A stretch of DNA of 64,000 nucleotides from NCBI GenBank assembly GCA_001404055.1, contig CXTY01000039.1, positions 186,001-250,000 of the forward strand. Reading direction: 5' to 3'. The notes below the pieces were generated by a model that was not told where the DNA came from, did not search any database, and saw nothing but the letters and a program-made list of their open reading frames with translations. How positions within the stretch are numbered: the stretch's first letter is position 1; every line of letters begins with the position of its first letter. This DNA comes from Roseibium album (GTDB taxonomy: Bacteria > Pseudomonadota > Alphaproteobacteria > Rhizobiales > Stappiaceae). Position numbers and translations under genes: made by a program. Below, piece by piece: positions 8,991 through 17,659 of this stretch.

Positions 8991-10724
8991 ATGAGATCAG
9001 TACTGAGTACCATTTCCGCGGCGGTCGCATTCATAACGTTTTCCCTTCAGCCTCTGGGGGCTCAGGAAACACCGATTTACTCCTTCAAGGACAGGTTTCA
9101 TCCTGTTACCGCGCAAAACGGGATGGTTGCGAGCCAGGAGGCTGTGGCAACCCGCGTCGGCGTCAAAATCTTGAAAAAAGGTGGTAATGCCGTCGACGCG
9201 GCCATCGCAACCGGCTTTGCGCTCGCCGTCACGCTGCCGCGCGCCGGCAATCTTGGCGGCGGCGGCTTCATGATGATCCATATGTCAGGCAGCGGCGAAA
9301 CGACAGCGCTTGATTACCGTGAAATGGCTCCTGCAGCTGCATTCAAGGACATGTTTCTTGATGCAGAAGGCAATCCAGACAAACAGAAATCTCGTTTTTC
9401 CGGGCTTGCCATTGGCGTACCTGGCACCGTTGCAGGTTTCGCCGCGGCTTTTGACAAGTATGGAAGCGGAAATCTGACCTGGGCTGAACTGGTTGCTCCA
9501 GCAATCAAGCTTGCCGAAGACGGCATCACCGTAACGCCGAGCCTTTCTGCCGCGCTAATGTCAGCAGCACCACGCCTGACAAAGGACCCGGCGAGTGCTG
9601 CGATATTTTACAAGCAGAGCACTGTGCCATTTTTGCCAGGGGAAATATTGAAGCAGACAGACCTGGCAAGCACCTTACGTCTGATCGCAGAACAAGGCGC
9701 TATGGGCTTTTATGAAGGCAAGGTCGCCGAAAACATCGCTGCTAAAGTGCAGTCGGCGGGTGGCGGCATGACTGTCGAAGACCTGGCATCTTACCAACCC
9801 GTCTGGCGTTCGGCTGTCACTGGCAATTATCGGGGCTATGAAATCGCCTCAATGCCACCTCCCTCGTCAGGCGGCATTCACATCGTTCAAATCCTGAACA
9901 TGCTGGAATCGTACCCTTTGCGCGAGTTTGGTCCGAATTCCGCCGATACAATTCATGTGATGGCAGAAGCCATGCGTAGAGCTTACGCAGACCGGTCAAA
10001 ATTTCTTGGAGACCCGGACTATGTCAGCGTGCCGGCCAAAGGTCTGACCTCGCGAGACTACGCGGCAGAGTTGATTGAAACCATTGTGCTTGAAACTGCC
10101 ACTCCGTCTACTGAAGTAAAACCTGGAGCTCCCGTCCCCTATGAAAGCAATGAGACCACGCATTTTTCCGTCGTCGACAAGGATGGAAACGCGGTCTCCA
10201 ACACTTACACGCTGAACTTTTCCTATGGCGTTGGACTAACGGCAGACGGCACAGGTGTCCTGCTCAACAACGAACTGGACGATTTTTCTGCGAAACCAGG
10301 CATTCCCAACGCCTACGGGTTGATCGGCGGCACAGCAAATGCGGTCGAAGGTGGCAAGCGACCCCTTTCCTCCATGAGCCCTACGCTGGTGTTCAAGGAC
10401 GGAGAATTTCATATGGCAACCGGCTCACCCGGTGGCAGTCGCATCATCACGACGACTTTGCAGATTATCCTGAATGTCGTCGACCACCAGATGAACATTG
10501 CCGAGGCGACTGCCGCAACGCGCATCCATAATCAATGGCTGCCGGATGAAATCAGGGTCGAGGAAGGGCTCTCACCGGACACAATCAACCTTCTGGAAGC
10601 GCGCGGGCATGAGATTAATGTCAAGAATGCGATGGGTTCAACGCAATCGATCATGCGCGTCGATGGCGTTCTGGCAGGTGCGTCAGATCCCCGCCGCCCG
10701 GGTGCCCTGACTGAAGGTTACTGA
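8991..10724 (+). CDS. ggt: Gamma-glutamyltransferase
   Basis: Autoprocessing N-terminal-nucleophile hydrolase that cleaves and transfers the gamma-glutamyl group of glutathione in the periplasm; 577 residues, the usual length. It has a signal peptide (MRSVLSTISAAVAFITF to LGAQ), the large-subunit GGNAVDAAIA and NLGGGGFMM segments, and the cleavage/catalytic threonine at residue 389 in NETTHFSVVD, followed by the small subunit with PLSSMSPT and GSPGGSRI. Start at 8991 is supported by GAGG eight bases upstream. Confidence 0.93.
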   Translation: MRSVLSTISAAVAFITFSLQPLGAQETPIYSFKDRFHPVTAQNGMVASQEAVATRVGVKILKKGGNAVDAAIATGFALAVTLPRAGNLGGGGFMMIHMSGSGETTALDYREMAPAAAFKDMFLDAEGNPDKQKSRFSGLAIGVPGTVAGFAAAFDKYGSGNLTWAELVAPAIKLAEDGITVTPSLSAALMSAAPRLTKDPASAAIFYKQSTVPFLPGEILKQTDLASTLRLIAEQGAMGFYEGKVAENIAAKVQSAGGGMTVEDLASYQPVWRSAVTGNYRGYEIASMPPPSSGGIHIVQILNMLESYPLREFGPNSADTIHVMAEAMRRAYADRSKFLGDPDYVSVPAKGLTSRDYAAELIETIVLETATPSTEVKPGAPVPYESNETTHFSVVDKDGNAVSNTYTLNFSYGVGLTADGTGVLLNNELDDFSAKPGIPNAYGLIGGTANAVEGGKRPLSSMSPTLVFKDGEFHMATGSPGGSRIITTTLQIILNVVDHQMNIAEATAATRIHNQWLPDEIRVEEGLSPDTINLLEARGHEINVKNAMGSTQSIMRVDGVLAGASDPRRPGALTEGY

Positions 10725-11227
10725 GTTTCCGGCGGATAATGCCGGTTCAATGTGCTGGGGCTGTCGAGATCTCGCAGGTGTTGGAAGAAGCTCTCGGCGG
10801 CCACTGCCAGAAAAGATATCAGCAGGACACCAATATAGGTTGAGTGTTCAAGCAATTCCGCACGGTCACCAACAATCACATCAAAGACCGTGAACCCAAG
10901 GAACACCACTATGGATACCGTGATTGCAATGTCTGTCCGGTAGGCAACACCCGGCCGCCCCTGAAACAGACGCACGGCCGCCCATACAAAAAATCCCGCA
11001 GCAATAAACTCAATGAGACCGGCAAAGATCAGTGTCAGCTGAACATAGGTCGGGTCCAGTTGCAATTTGTCGAAATACATCGAGAACTTCTCGACACGGT
11101 GGTTCCCCCACCAGCGAACAAATCCAACGTCCTGGCGCGCAAAAAACTTGTCCAGACCATTGAGAAGCCAAAAGAAAAACCAGAAGGCGATGACAACTGC
11201 TGTGATGGGTTGACGAAGTGCGGCCAT
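10718..11227 (-). CDS. Four-TM hypothetical membrane protein
   Basis: A 169-residue integral membrane protein with four hydrophobic segments (about residues 8-28, 58-85, 99-117 and 128-145). I do not recognise the family; the general size is DoxX-like but diagnostic residues are not evident. Its 3' end overlaps the ggt stop by seven bases on the opposite strand. Confidence 0.6.
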   Translation of the reverse strand: MAALRQPITAVVIAFWFFFWLLNGLDKFFARQDVGFVRWWGNHRVEKFSMYFDKLQLDPTYVQLTLIFAGLIEFIAAGFFVWAAVRLFQGRPGVAYRTDIAITVSIVVFLGFTVFDVIVGDRAELLEHSTYIGVLLISFLAVAAESFFQHLRDLDSPSTLNRHYPPETQ

Positions 11228-11385
11228 GTCGATCTTCTACCGTTTCCAATCCATTGAACGTTCGAAAACTGTAGATGAAATGAATTGAATATTGGTTACA
11301 CCTGACTTATGGCGCCCCAGTTCATTGCCAACTTGGTAAAGTAAAAGATAACCAGCATTACCGCCCCGGACGAGAAGACTGCCGG

Positions 11386-11952
11386 TCAGCTTTCTCGTCG
11401 ACCCGTCTCTTTTTCAGAATTCACAAGGCGTGCAAATCGACGATCGAGTTTCACCCGGTCCTTCACGACCATGTCCGGCCAGACGATTTGCGCACCCACA
11501 TATGCTGCGTATTCAAGCATGGCAATTTCCCGCGCATTTGTAGGGTCAAGCCCATCCTGCTGGTACAGGCCTGCAACGAAATCCGTCCGGATCTCATCCA
11601 CCTGCTGCAAAATTCGTGCGGCCGTCTCATTTGACTGGGCAAATTGCCTGATGGAACGCTCGAGGTTCAAATCGAGGTTATTTGCCAGATCGGACAGCTT
11701 TTGCCCGCGCATATCTTGCTCTTCGCGCAGTGTTTCTTCAGCGACATCAAGCGTGTTCTGTTTTTTCCACGTGGACATCATGGCTTCGATGAATTCGCCG
11801 TGGTCGCTGAAGTGATGATAAAAAGACCCACGTGTACGCTCTGCATTCTTGCAGAGCGCTTCGACGGTAAGACCAGCGGCCCCTTCTGTTGATAGTTGGG
11901 TGAGGCCGAGGGCAAGCCAGTCTTCTTTTTCAAAACGCTTTCGCCGTGTCAT
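11386..11952 (-). CDS. TetR/AcrR family transcriptional regulator
   Basis: A 188-residue TetR protein: MTRRKRFEKEDWLALGLTQL start, HTH with AERTRGSFYHHFSD, then a helical ligand domain. The frame is open upstream to 12342, but the TetR fold begins at the ATG at 11952, which forms an ATGA overlap with the stop of the membrane-protein gene upstream. The two genes form an operon whose promoter region carries a large perfect palindrome (12332-12358), so autoregulation is likely. Confidence 0.87.
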   Translation of the reverse strand: MTRRKRFEKEDWLALGLTQLSTEGAAGLTVEALCKNAERTRGSFYHHFSDHGEFIEAMMSTWKKQNTLDVAEETLREEQDMRGQKLSDLANNLDLNLERSIRQFAQSNETAARILQQVDEIRTDFVAGLYQQDGLDPTNAREIAMLEYAAYVGAQIVWPDMVVKDRVKLDRRFARLVNSEKETGRRES

Positions 11953-12320
11953 ACAACTCCACCAAAAACACCAAGGACGAATATCGGCAAGAACAGCCAG
12001 CCTTGCGGCATATCCTTGTATCGCTGTTTTTTCATTGGAGGAACAACAAGCCCAAGCAGGCAAAATGATGCAGTCAATGCAGTTGCTACCCACGCCAGAT
12101 CCAAACTTTGTGCCCGCATAGCGCCCACGGCAAACAGAACTGAAATCGTCGCCAGCACGATGGTGACAATGTGCCAGCAATAATAAGCCACGTACTTGGG
12201 GACCGGGTGCAGATCGTTTGCTTTCAACAAGGGGCCTGCAATGGCCCGTCCGCCCGCAAAAGTGTGTATCAAGCACACCAAAGCGGACAAAACCGCCGCT
12301 GCAACCAAAAACATATTCAT
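11949..12320 (-). CDS. Four-TM hypothetical membrane protein, co-transcribed with TetR gene
   Basis: A 123-residue protein starting MNMFLVAAAVLS at 12320, chosen because GGAGGT stands six bases upstream; an alternative ATG at 12332 would bury that site. Four hydrophobic stretches are visible, with HTFAGGRAIAGPLL between the first two. Family not recognised. It is first in a two-gene operon with the TetR gene (ATGA overlap), so it is probably the physiological target of that repressor. Confidence 0.75.
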   Translation of the reverse strand: MNMFLVAAAVLSALVCLIHTFAGGRAIAGPLLKANDLHPVPKYVAYYCWHIVTIVLATISVLFAVGAMRAQSLDLAWVATALTASFCLLGLVVPPMKKQRYKDMPQGWLFLPIFVLGVFGGVV

Positions 12321-12331
12321 GAGAACCTCCA

Positions 12332-12358
12332 AAACATACCATGTAGTATGGTATGTTT
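12332..12358. promoter_or_regulatory. Large perfect palindrome, probable TetR operator
   Basis: Arms AAACATACCAT (12332-12342) and ATGGTATGTTT (12348-12358) are exact inverted repeats around GTAGT. The site lies just upstream of the ribosome site of the membrane protein/TetR operon and would block its promoter or early elongation. Confidence 0.8.
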
Positions 12359-12439
12359 ATCTCGTGGACAAATCTGTTCCAATGCGACTTGCCGTCACAT
12401 CAGTTTTCTCAGATCTACGTTGGTCAACAATCAACTGAA

Positions 12440-12486
12440 TTGACACTCTGGAAAGCCAGTGATAGCGCTATTCAAAGCGCTTTGAA
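12440..12486 (+). promoter_or_regulatory. Candidate promoter and LacI-type operator for the thuA operon
   Basis: TTGACA at 12440-12445 is followed by palindromes ATAGCGCTAT (12462-12471) and TTCAAAGCGCTTTGAA (12471-12486). The second has the central CG and AAAGCGCTTT core usual for LacI-family repressor sites. No LacI gene is present nearby. Confidence 0.55.
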
Positions 12487-12539
12487 TTTTCTTTCGAAAA
12501 ACGCGTTTCCTGTCAGGTTTTTCATTTGGGGGAGGCTTT

Positions 12540-13325
12540 ATGCCGATCAGAACAGTGGTTTGGGGTGAAAATGTCCACGAGCAGCACAACAAGATTGTTG
12601 CTGATACCTACCCCAATGGCATGCATCAGTGCATTGCCGACACCTTGAACACCGATGCTGAGATCTCGGCGACCACTGCGACCCTTCAAGAACCCGAGCA
12701 TGGCCTGACAGAAAAGCGTCTTTCTGAAACGGACGTTCTCATCTGGTGGGGACATGCGGCACATGGCGACGTATCCGACGAAGTTGTCGAGCGGGTGTGC
12801 GATGCGGTCTGGTCCGGCATGGGCATGATGTTTCTGCACTCAGCCCATTTCGCCAAACCTTTCAAGCGGCTCATGGGCAGCCCCTGCAATCTCACATGGC
12901 GCGAAGCTGGTGAACGGGAACGGCTTTGGGTGACCAGCCGCAATCACCCCATCACAAAGGGACTGCCTGACAATTTCGAGCTGGAGATGGAAGAAATGTA
13001 CGGCGAACCATTCGGCGTACCCGAACCGCTTGAAACGGTTTTCATCAGCTGGTTTCAGGGAGGCGAGGTTTTCCGGTCCGGACTGACCTACAAGCGCGGC
13101 GCAGGAAACATCTTTTATTTTCGGCCCGGGCACGAAACCTATCCGACTTATTATGACGCCAATGTGCAGACCGTTCTGAAAAACGGGGTCAAATGGGCTT
13201 TCAATCCAATGGTACGTGTTTCCGATCCTAACGCAGCGCCAAATGTACCCGTAGAAGCCGCTCCGGAAAAAATTGAGGAACGGGGACCTAAGCTCCATTC
13301 AGAGGGTGAAGACGGTTTCCGCTGA
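12540..13325 (+). CDS. ThuA domain protein (trehalose-utilisation type)
   Basis: A 261-residue ThuA-like protein with a class-I glutamine-amidotransferase-like fold ([41 protein letters not shown]). ThuA/ThuB pairs act in sugar (trehalose, sucrose, maltitol) catabolism in rhizobia. A Gfo/Idh/MocA oxidoreductase follows 73 bases downstream, as in thuAB. A LacI-type operator upstream fits sugar control. GGGGGAGG precedes the ATG. The substrate is inferred by family only. Confidence 0.85.
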   Translation: MPIRTVVWGENVHEQHNKIVADTYPNGMHQCIADTLNTDAEISATTATLQEPEHGLTEKRLSETDVLIWWGHAAHGDVSDEVVERVCDAVWSGMGMMFLHSAHFAKPFKRLMGSPCNLTWREAGERERLWVTSRNHPITKGLPDNFELEMEEMYGEPFGVPEPLETVFISWFQGGEVFRSGLTYKRGAGNIFYFRPGHETYPTYYDANVQTVLKNGVKWAFNPMVRVSDPNAAPNVPVEAAPEKIEERGPKLHSEGEDGFR

Positions 13326-13398
13326 TCTCACCCGAACACTGGACCCGGGGCGCAAGGCCACGCCAGCCCGCCATTCTTTCCGTTGACGGAGAATTCTT

Positions 13399-14472
13399 AT
13401 GTCATTTGAAAAAGCACCTGTCCGGATATTGATCCTCGGCACGGGCAACATGGCGCGCACCCATGCGGCTGCATACAGGGAAATTTCCGGCGTAAGCGTT
13501 GTTGCAGGGGTTGATCAACGCCCACAAGTCCTTTCCGGTTTTTGCGACGAATTTGACATTCCGCACGGGTTTGCAAGCCTGGAAGAAGCAATCGCCTGGG
13601 GCGAATTTGATGCCGTTTCCAATGTGACCCCGGATGCGGCCCACCATCCGACAACCTTGAAGTTGCTTGAAGCCGGCAAACACGTCCTTTGTGAAAAACC
13701 GCTGGCAACCAACGCGAAAGACGCCGCTGAAATGGCAAACCTGGCGCGCGCCAAAGGCCTGGTCGGCATGGTCAATCTCAGCTACCGCAATGTTGCTGTC
13801 CTGCAAAAGGCAGCACAGCTCGTCGCAGATGGTGCCATTGGGTCTCTCAGACACTTCGAGGCGACATACCTGCAAAGCTGGCTTACTCAGCCAGCCTGGG
13901 GAGACTGGCACACCGAAAGCCAGTGGCTCTGGCGGTTATCCACCAGCCACGGCTCAAAGGGAGTTCTAGGGGATGTCGGCATTCATATCTTCGACTTCGC
14001 AACTTTTGCCGCAGGGAGCCCGATCAGCGAACTTTCCTGCCGGTTGAAAACTTTCAAAAAAGCCGACGGCGACCAAATAGGTGAATATCCCCTTGATGCT
14101 AACGACAGTTTCACGCTGCAGGCTGAACTGGAAAATGGTGCCCTTGGCACCATCAGCGCCACCCGTTTCGCCTCCGGTCACCTGAACGATCTTCGTCTGA
14201 GACTTTACGGTGACAAGGGCGGGTTGGAAGTCCTGTTTGAAAAGCAGATGGAAAGTTTGCGAATTTGCCGGGATCCGGATTTGAAAGAGGCACATTGGAC
14301 AGATTTGCAGGCGGACCCTGTTCAGAGCGTCTATGAGCGCTTCGTGGCAGCGATCCGCAATGAAGGTCCGGCAGAACCTGACTTTGATCAGGGCAGGCGT
14401 TTGCAAATCGCGCTTGACGCGGCTGAGTCTTCACATCTTGAAAATGGCTGTTTTTTGAAAGTCGCCAACTGA
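13399..14472 (+). CDS. Gfo/Idh/MocA family oxidoreductase (ThuB-like position)
   Basis: NAD(P)-dependent sugar or inositol dehydrogenase, 357 residues. The Rossmann motif GTGNMA is near residue 14, NVTPDAAHHPTT and CEKPLATN (with the conserved Lys) follow, then the C-terminal alpha/beta domain with GDVGIHIFD. It is preceded by GGAG at good spacing, sits in one unit with the ThuA gene, and is followed by a strong terminator. Together they probably oxidise and process a disaccharide-derived ketosugar. Confidence 0.87.
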   Translation: MSFEKAPVRILILGTGNMARTHAAAYREISGVSVVAGVDQRPQVLSGFCDEFDIPHGFASLEEAIAWGEFDAVSNVTPDAAHHPTTLKLLEAGKHVLCEKPLATNAKDAAEMANLARAKGLVGMVNLSYRNVAVLQKAAQLVADGAIGSLRHFEATYLQSWLTQPAWGDWHTESQWLWRLSTSHGSKGVLGDVGIHIFDFATFAAGSPISELSCRLKTFKKADGDQIGEYPLDANDSFTLQAELENGALGTISATRFASGHLNDLRLRLYGDKGGLEVLFEKQMESLRICRDPDLKEAHWTDLQADPVQSVYERFVAAIRNEGPAEPDFDQGRRLQIALDAAESSHLENGCFLKVAN

Positions 14473-14587
14473 CGGGCCAGACCATTTTTTGGCCGAGCTC
14501 CGGCAAGTCTGAAACGGGCTCTGCTGCAAAAATTGGCACCTGCGGCTGAATTGCGGCTGCTAATTTTGTCTGTCGCACTAAACAAAA

Positions 14588-14619
14588 AAACCAGCATTCC
14601 ATTGGAACGCTGGTTTTTT
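14588..14619 (+). terminator. Rho-independent terminator after ThuA/Gfo operon
   Basis: Stem CCAGCATTCC/GGAACGCTGG with one mismatch and a three-base loop, preceded by an A-tract and followed by TTTTTT; it could work in both directions. Confidence 0.85.
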
Positions 14620-15084
14620 GAGCCTCTCGGCTGAAACTGGAGGTACTGTAACCTTCAAGTAACTCGGATCGATGCTGTGATCTGATATTGACTCCGGACG
14701 CGTCTAGGAGACTAGGTTTGACATCCTTCGTCATGTATGCGGCGCAAATCGAACAAAGGTCGAACCCTGACATTCCTCCAACATCGACACCAACGCCAAA
14801 GATCGCACTTTGGATTCGATCAGTTTTTTGACGGTGACAAGAACTCTGCCAGCATCCACGCTGGGCGACCGCATCAACCTCCTCAAATTCCCGCTGGGCT
14901 TGTGCGCGAACGTGGCATGGGTCCACCCTCATTTTTGTGAGGTCGAGAATTCTGCGTTGTGCTTGTCTCTGCAAAAACGAATGATGGCAAGTGCGTTTCT
15001 TGTACTCCTGTAAACTCACTTTTCTTTAACTCCCATAAGTTGTACGTTGCTACAGGGCAGCAAATAACGTGCGGGGCAGGTAAA
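14620..15084. other. Intergenic boundary between chromosome and AT-rich accessory block
   Basis: No gene supported. Several short frames exist on both strands but none has a recognisable domain or ribosome site. Two GTAAC pentamers 11 bases apart (14648 and 14659) recall the repeat pairs at the ends of the mobile element at 18717-28560. Base composition becomes clearly AT-richer from about 15.0 kb. Confidence 0.4.
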
Positions 15085-15303
15085 TTGAAAAGGCATTGGA
15101 TTATTTCTGCGCTTGGCGTCTCCATGCTTGGTGCAGCGCTTTACTTTTCATTCAGAACGCCACCAGGTATCGAAATAAGAGGCACAACAGAAGAAAGTAT
15201 TGCGTTTTATGGCATGATTGCAGCCATCTCTGGAGCTTTGACTGCCTTGTTAGGAATAGTCAAAGAATTGGTTTCTGTTTACAAAGAGAAAATCAAAAAA
15301 TGA
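15085..15303 (+). CDS. Two-TM mini-protein coupled to caspase-like protease
   Basis: A 72-residue protein starting at a TTG (15085). The frame is open upstream to 14959, but that extension is polar and composition-shifted. It has two hydrophobic segments, HWIISALGVSMLGAALYF and FYGMIAAISGALTALLGIV, and a basic C-terminus (VYKEKIKK). Its stop overlaps the ATG of the caspase gene (ATGA at 15300-15303), so the two are translationally coupled. No family recognised; a membrane partner, anchor or effector of the protease is the natural guess. Confidence 0.55.
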   Translation: MKRHWIISALGVSMLGAALYFSFRTPPGIEIRGTTEESIAFYGMIAAISGALTALLGIVKELVSVYKEKIKK

Positions 15304-17351
15304 TCCGAATACTACTTATTGCGATTGTTATTTGTTTTTCGAGCAAAATACACGCGGCTGTGCCGGATTGGATTGTTGATGATCCCGATGTGGAAGGTAT
15401 GTTTGTTGCCGATGTGTTCCCGGGTGAAAGGAACTGGTGGCAAAGGATTCTTATAAAAAATATTTGGCTGCAACGAATTACGGGTGCCACTCCCGATTTT
15501 GAACGCAGTATTGCGATTGTCGTTGGAATTGGTTCGTATGATGATTGGGCTCCACTCAGCGGACCGACAGAAGACGCCAAGAGGATGAGAGCGTTTCTTC
15601 TTAATTCCGAATTTGATGAAGTTTATACGATCACTGATCGAGAAGTGACTCGCAAAAGGATAAATGACCTTATTTCGCATGTTCAATCTCGTTTAAACTA
15701 TAACGGCCGTTTTGTATTCTATTGGTCTGGACATGGAGGACAAACGAACGCAGATAAACCTGAAGGTTTTTTGCCATTATCAAACACTCCAACCGATGGC
15801 ACTGGAACTCGTATAGCCATGCGTGAAATCTACGGTTATGCCGCCGCGGTAAGCGCCAAACACCAATTATTGATACTAGACGCATGTTTTTCAGGGGGGG
15901 TTGTACCTCAAGTAGCTTCGAGTGGGCGCGTGGTAAGCTCACTATCGCAAAAAGTCACCCTTATGCTTACTTCGAGTGCTGAAGATGAATACTCTTACGG
16001 CCAATCGCAAAGTGCGGGGCCTAACGGGTCTGCAGCTGGCGGGTATTTGACAACTGCGTTCCTGAATTCTGTGGGTGCAAATGGTGCCGATAGAATCGCC
16101 GATTTTGATAGAAACGGTTTTGTTACGATGACCGAAGTGCAAAGTTCCGTTCGTAACGAACTCCTCGCTATCTCTGCGGCACAAGCCTTCGAGCAAGACC
16201 CTCGGCTTAGACCCATTGGACCAGGCAAAGGGGATTTCTTTTTTCTATCTCCTCGAACTTGGAAGTCACCTGAAAATAGGCCGAACAGTCGAGGTCTCTC
16301 CGTTCGATTTGGTAATATTGCCGAGCCCAAAGGTCCACAAGAAATCGCCACAGCTCCTGTCGAAGCAAAACCCACGCTCGCGCCTTACTTAATGGATAGT
16401 TTTTCTAATTTGCTTCGAAAGCCCGGAGAAGAGGCAATAGCGATTAGGCCCACTGCCAGCCAATTTCGACTGTCTCGCAACGAACTACTTAGGGAGGAGA
16501 TTGCTGGTGCTGCTGCTTTTGTTGAGGCTGAGATCATCAAATTAGCAATAGATAGGGTGTTGAAAATACTTGATCAAGATAGTTCTTCAGGCCGATACAT
16601 AAGTCCTCCTATCGTAAAAGAAGTACATTTGTATGCCCCAAATAAAGATGAATATTTGGATTCGTGCAGAGACTGGTCTGATTTTCTTCAATTTGCACAA
16701 ACAGCGCATGAAATGATGATGGTTTACAAAACCATTCGATCACGAATGTTTGGTGCGAGTAATGAAGAGTTAATTACCCAATGGGGCGATGGAAAGTTCC
16801 CTCCTGAATCAGGAATTGTTTTGGATGATGGTCACGATTTTAACAATAGGAATGATATCTCTTTAGATTCGTTTTTAAATTCTGGTGTGCTTGAAAGAAA
16901 CTATGAGTTATTCGCCAACGGTTTGGATCAACTTGAACCAATTTGGCAGTGGCGAATCGCAAAGGCTGCTAGTCTATTGCTTGCCTATGAAGCTATTAAT
17001 GGCCCAAATGAAGTAGTTAGCCCTTCGGGAGAAAAGATAACAAGAAATCCTGATTTGTCTAATACGGACAATCCTTTTGGTTGCAAGGGCGGCTCTGACT
17101 ATAACATCGAATTCTCCTTCATGCTTGGTGAAGTCCAAACGTACGCAAGTATATCTTACGAAAAAGATTCAAAGGACAAGTACCAATATCAACAATTCAA
17201 TGACGCGATCCTTGAATTTTGGTCCAGACGGCAGACAAGTGGAACAAGTAAAAAATTGCGCGAATTGTTGATAAATATTGCAAATGACTTCTCAGGAACT
17301 GTCGCAAATTCTTGGGATCTGCGTGAGATGGCATTAAACGAGAACGAATAG
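15300..17351 (+). CDS. Exported caspase-like (peptidase C14) protein
   Basis: A 683-residue protein with a signal peptide (MIRILLIAIVICFSSKIHA) followed by a caspase/metacaspase domain at about residues 68-240: AIVVGIGSYDDW, catalytic His145 in YWSGHGG and catalytic Cys196 in LILDACFSGG. The C-terminal 400 residues are mostly helical without a recognised domain. The start at 15300 gives a clean signal peptide; the longer frame from 15096 shows no such start. Codon use and low GC differ from the flanking chromosome, suggesting transfer. With the mini-protein upstream and an AbiJ-like gene downstream it forms an accessory, possibly defensive, block; substrate and trigger are unknown. Confidence 0.8.
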   Translation: MIRILLIAIVICFSSKIHAAVPDWIVDDPDVEGMFVADVFPGERNWWQRILIKNIWLQRITGATPDFERSIAIVVGIGSYDDWAPLSGPTEDAKRMRAFLLNSEFDEVYTITDREVTRKRINDLISHVQSRLNYNGRFVFYWSGHGGQTNADKPEGFLPLSNTPTDGTGTRIAMREIYGYAAAVSAKHQLLILDACFSGGVVPQVASSGRVVSSLSQKVTLMLTSSAEDEYSYGQSQSAGPNGSAAGGYLTTAFLNSVGANGADRIADFDRNGFVTMTEVQSSVRNELLAISAAQAFEQDPRLRPIGPGKGDFFFLSPRTWKSPENRPNSRGLSVRFGNIAEPKGPQEIATAPVEAKPTLAPYLMDSFSNLLRKPGEEAIAIRPTASQFRLSRNELLREEIAGAAAFVEAEIIKLAIDRVLKILDQDSSSGRYISPPIVKEVHLYAPNKDEYLDSCRDWSDFLQFAQTAHEMMMVYKTIRSRMFGASNEELITQWGDGKFPPESGIVLDDGHDFNNRNDISLDSFLNSGVLERNYELFANGLDQLEPIWQWRIAKAASLLLAYEAINGPNEVVSPSGEKITRNPDLSNTDNPFGCKGGSDYNIEFSFMLGEVQTYASISYEKDSKDKYQYQQFNDAILEFWSRRQTSGTSKKLRELLINIANDFSGTVANSWDLREMALNENE

Positions 17352-17659
17352 ATCCGTTCCAGTCTTCTCAGTGCTGTTTCGTAGGTTACCAACGAGACCC
17401 TTACCGTCTCGATATCGTCACTTTATCTGTCCGTTTGAGTATACTTTTACGAACGGAAGCTACGAGCTTCAGCTTCGCAGGCCTCACACAATCGATAGGG
17501 GGGAGGAGGGGGGTGCCCCTTGCTCATATATGCATATCGAAGCTCAAAGTTTTCTCGGTAAAAATAAGCCGGTTGGGGAAACTGAGACGCGTTCGTGTTG
17601 GTTGTACACCCGCACACTGATATGCCCAAAGGAACAATGGTTTTCGATTGGTAGTAGAT
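17352..17659. other. Intergenic region upstream of AbiJ-like gene
   Basis: Contains a G-rich run near 17498-17516 and should carry the promoter of the AbiJ-like gene; no protein-coding frame or clear regulatory repeat is supported. Confidence 0.4.

Noticed and set aside
11953-12342. Upstream extension of the TetR frame
   Set aside because: It overlaps the membrane-protein gene in another frame; TetR homology begins at 11952.
14153-15019. 288-codon minus-strand frame overlapping the Gfo/Idh/MocA gene
   Set aside because: It shadows a well-supported + strand gene for a third of its length, contains no domain and lacks a ribosome site.
15096-15299. 68-codon upstream extension of the caspase gene
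   Set aside because: It overlaps the two-TM mini-protein in another frame, is unlike the family and would hide the signal peptide.
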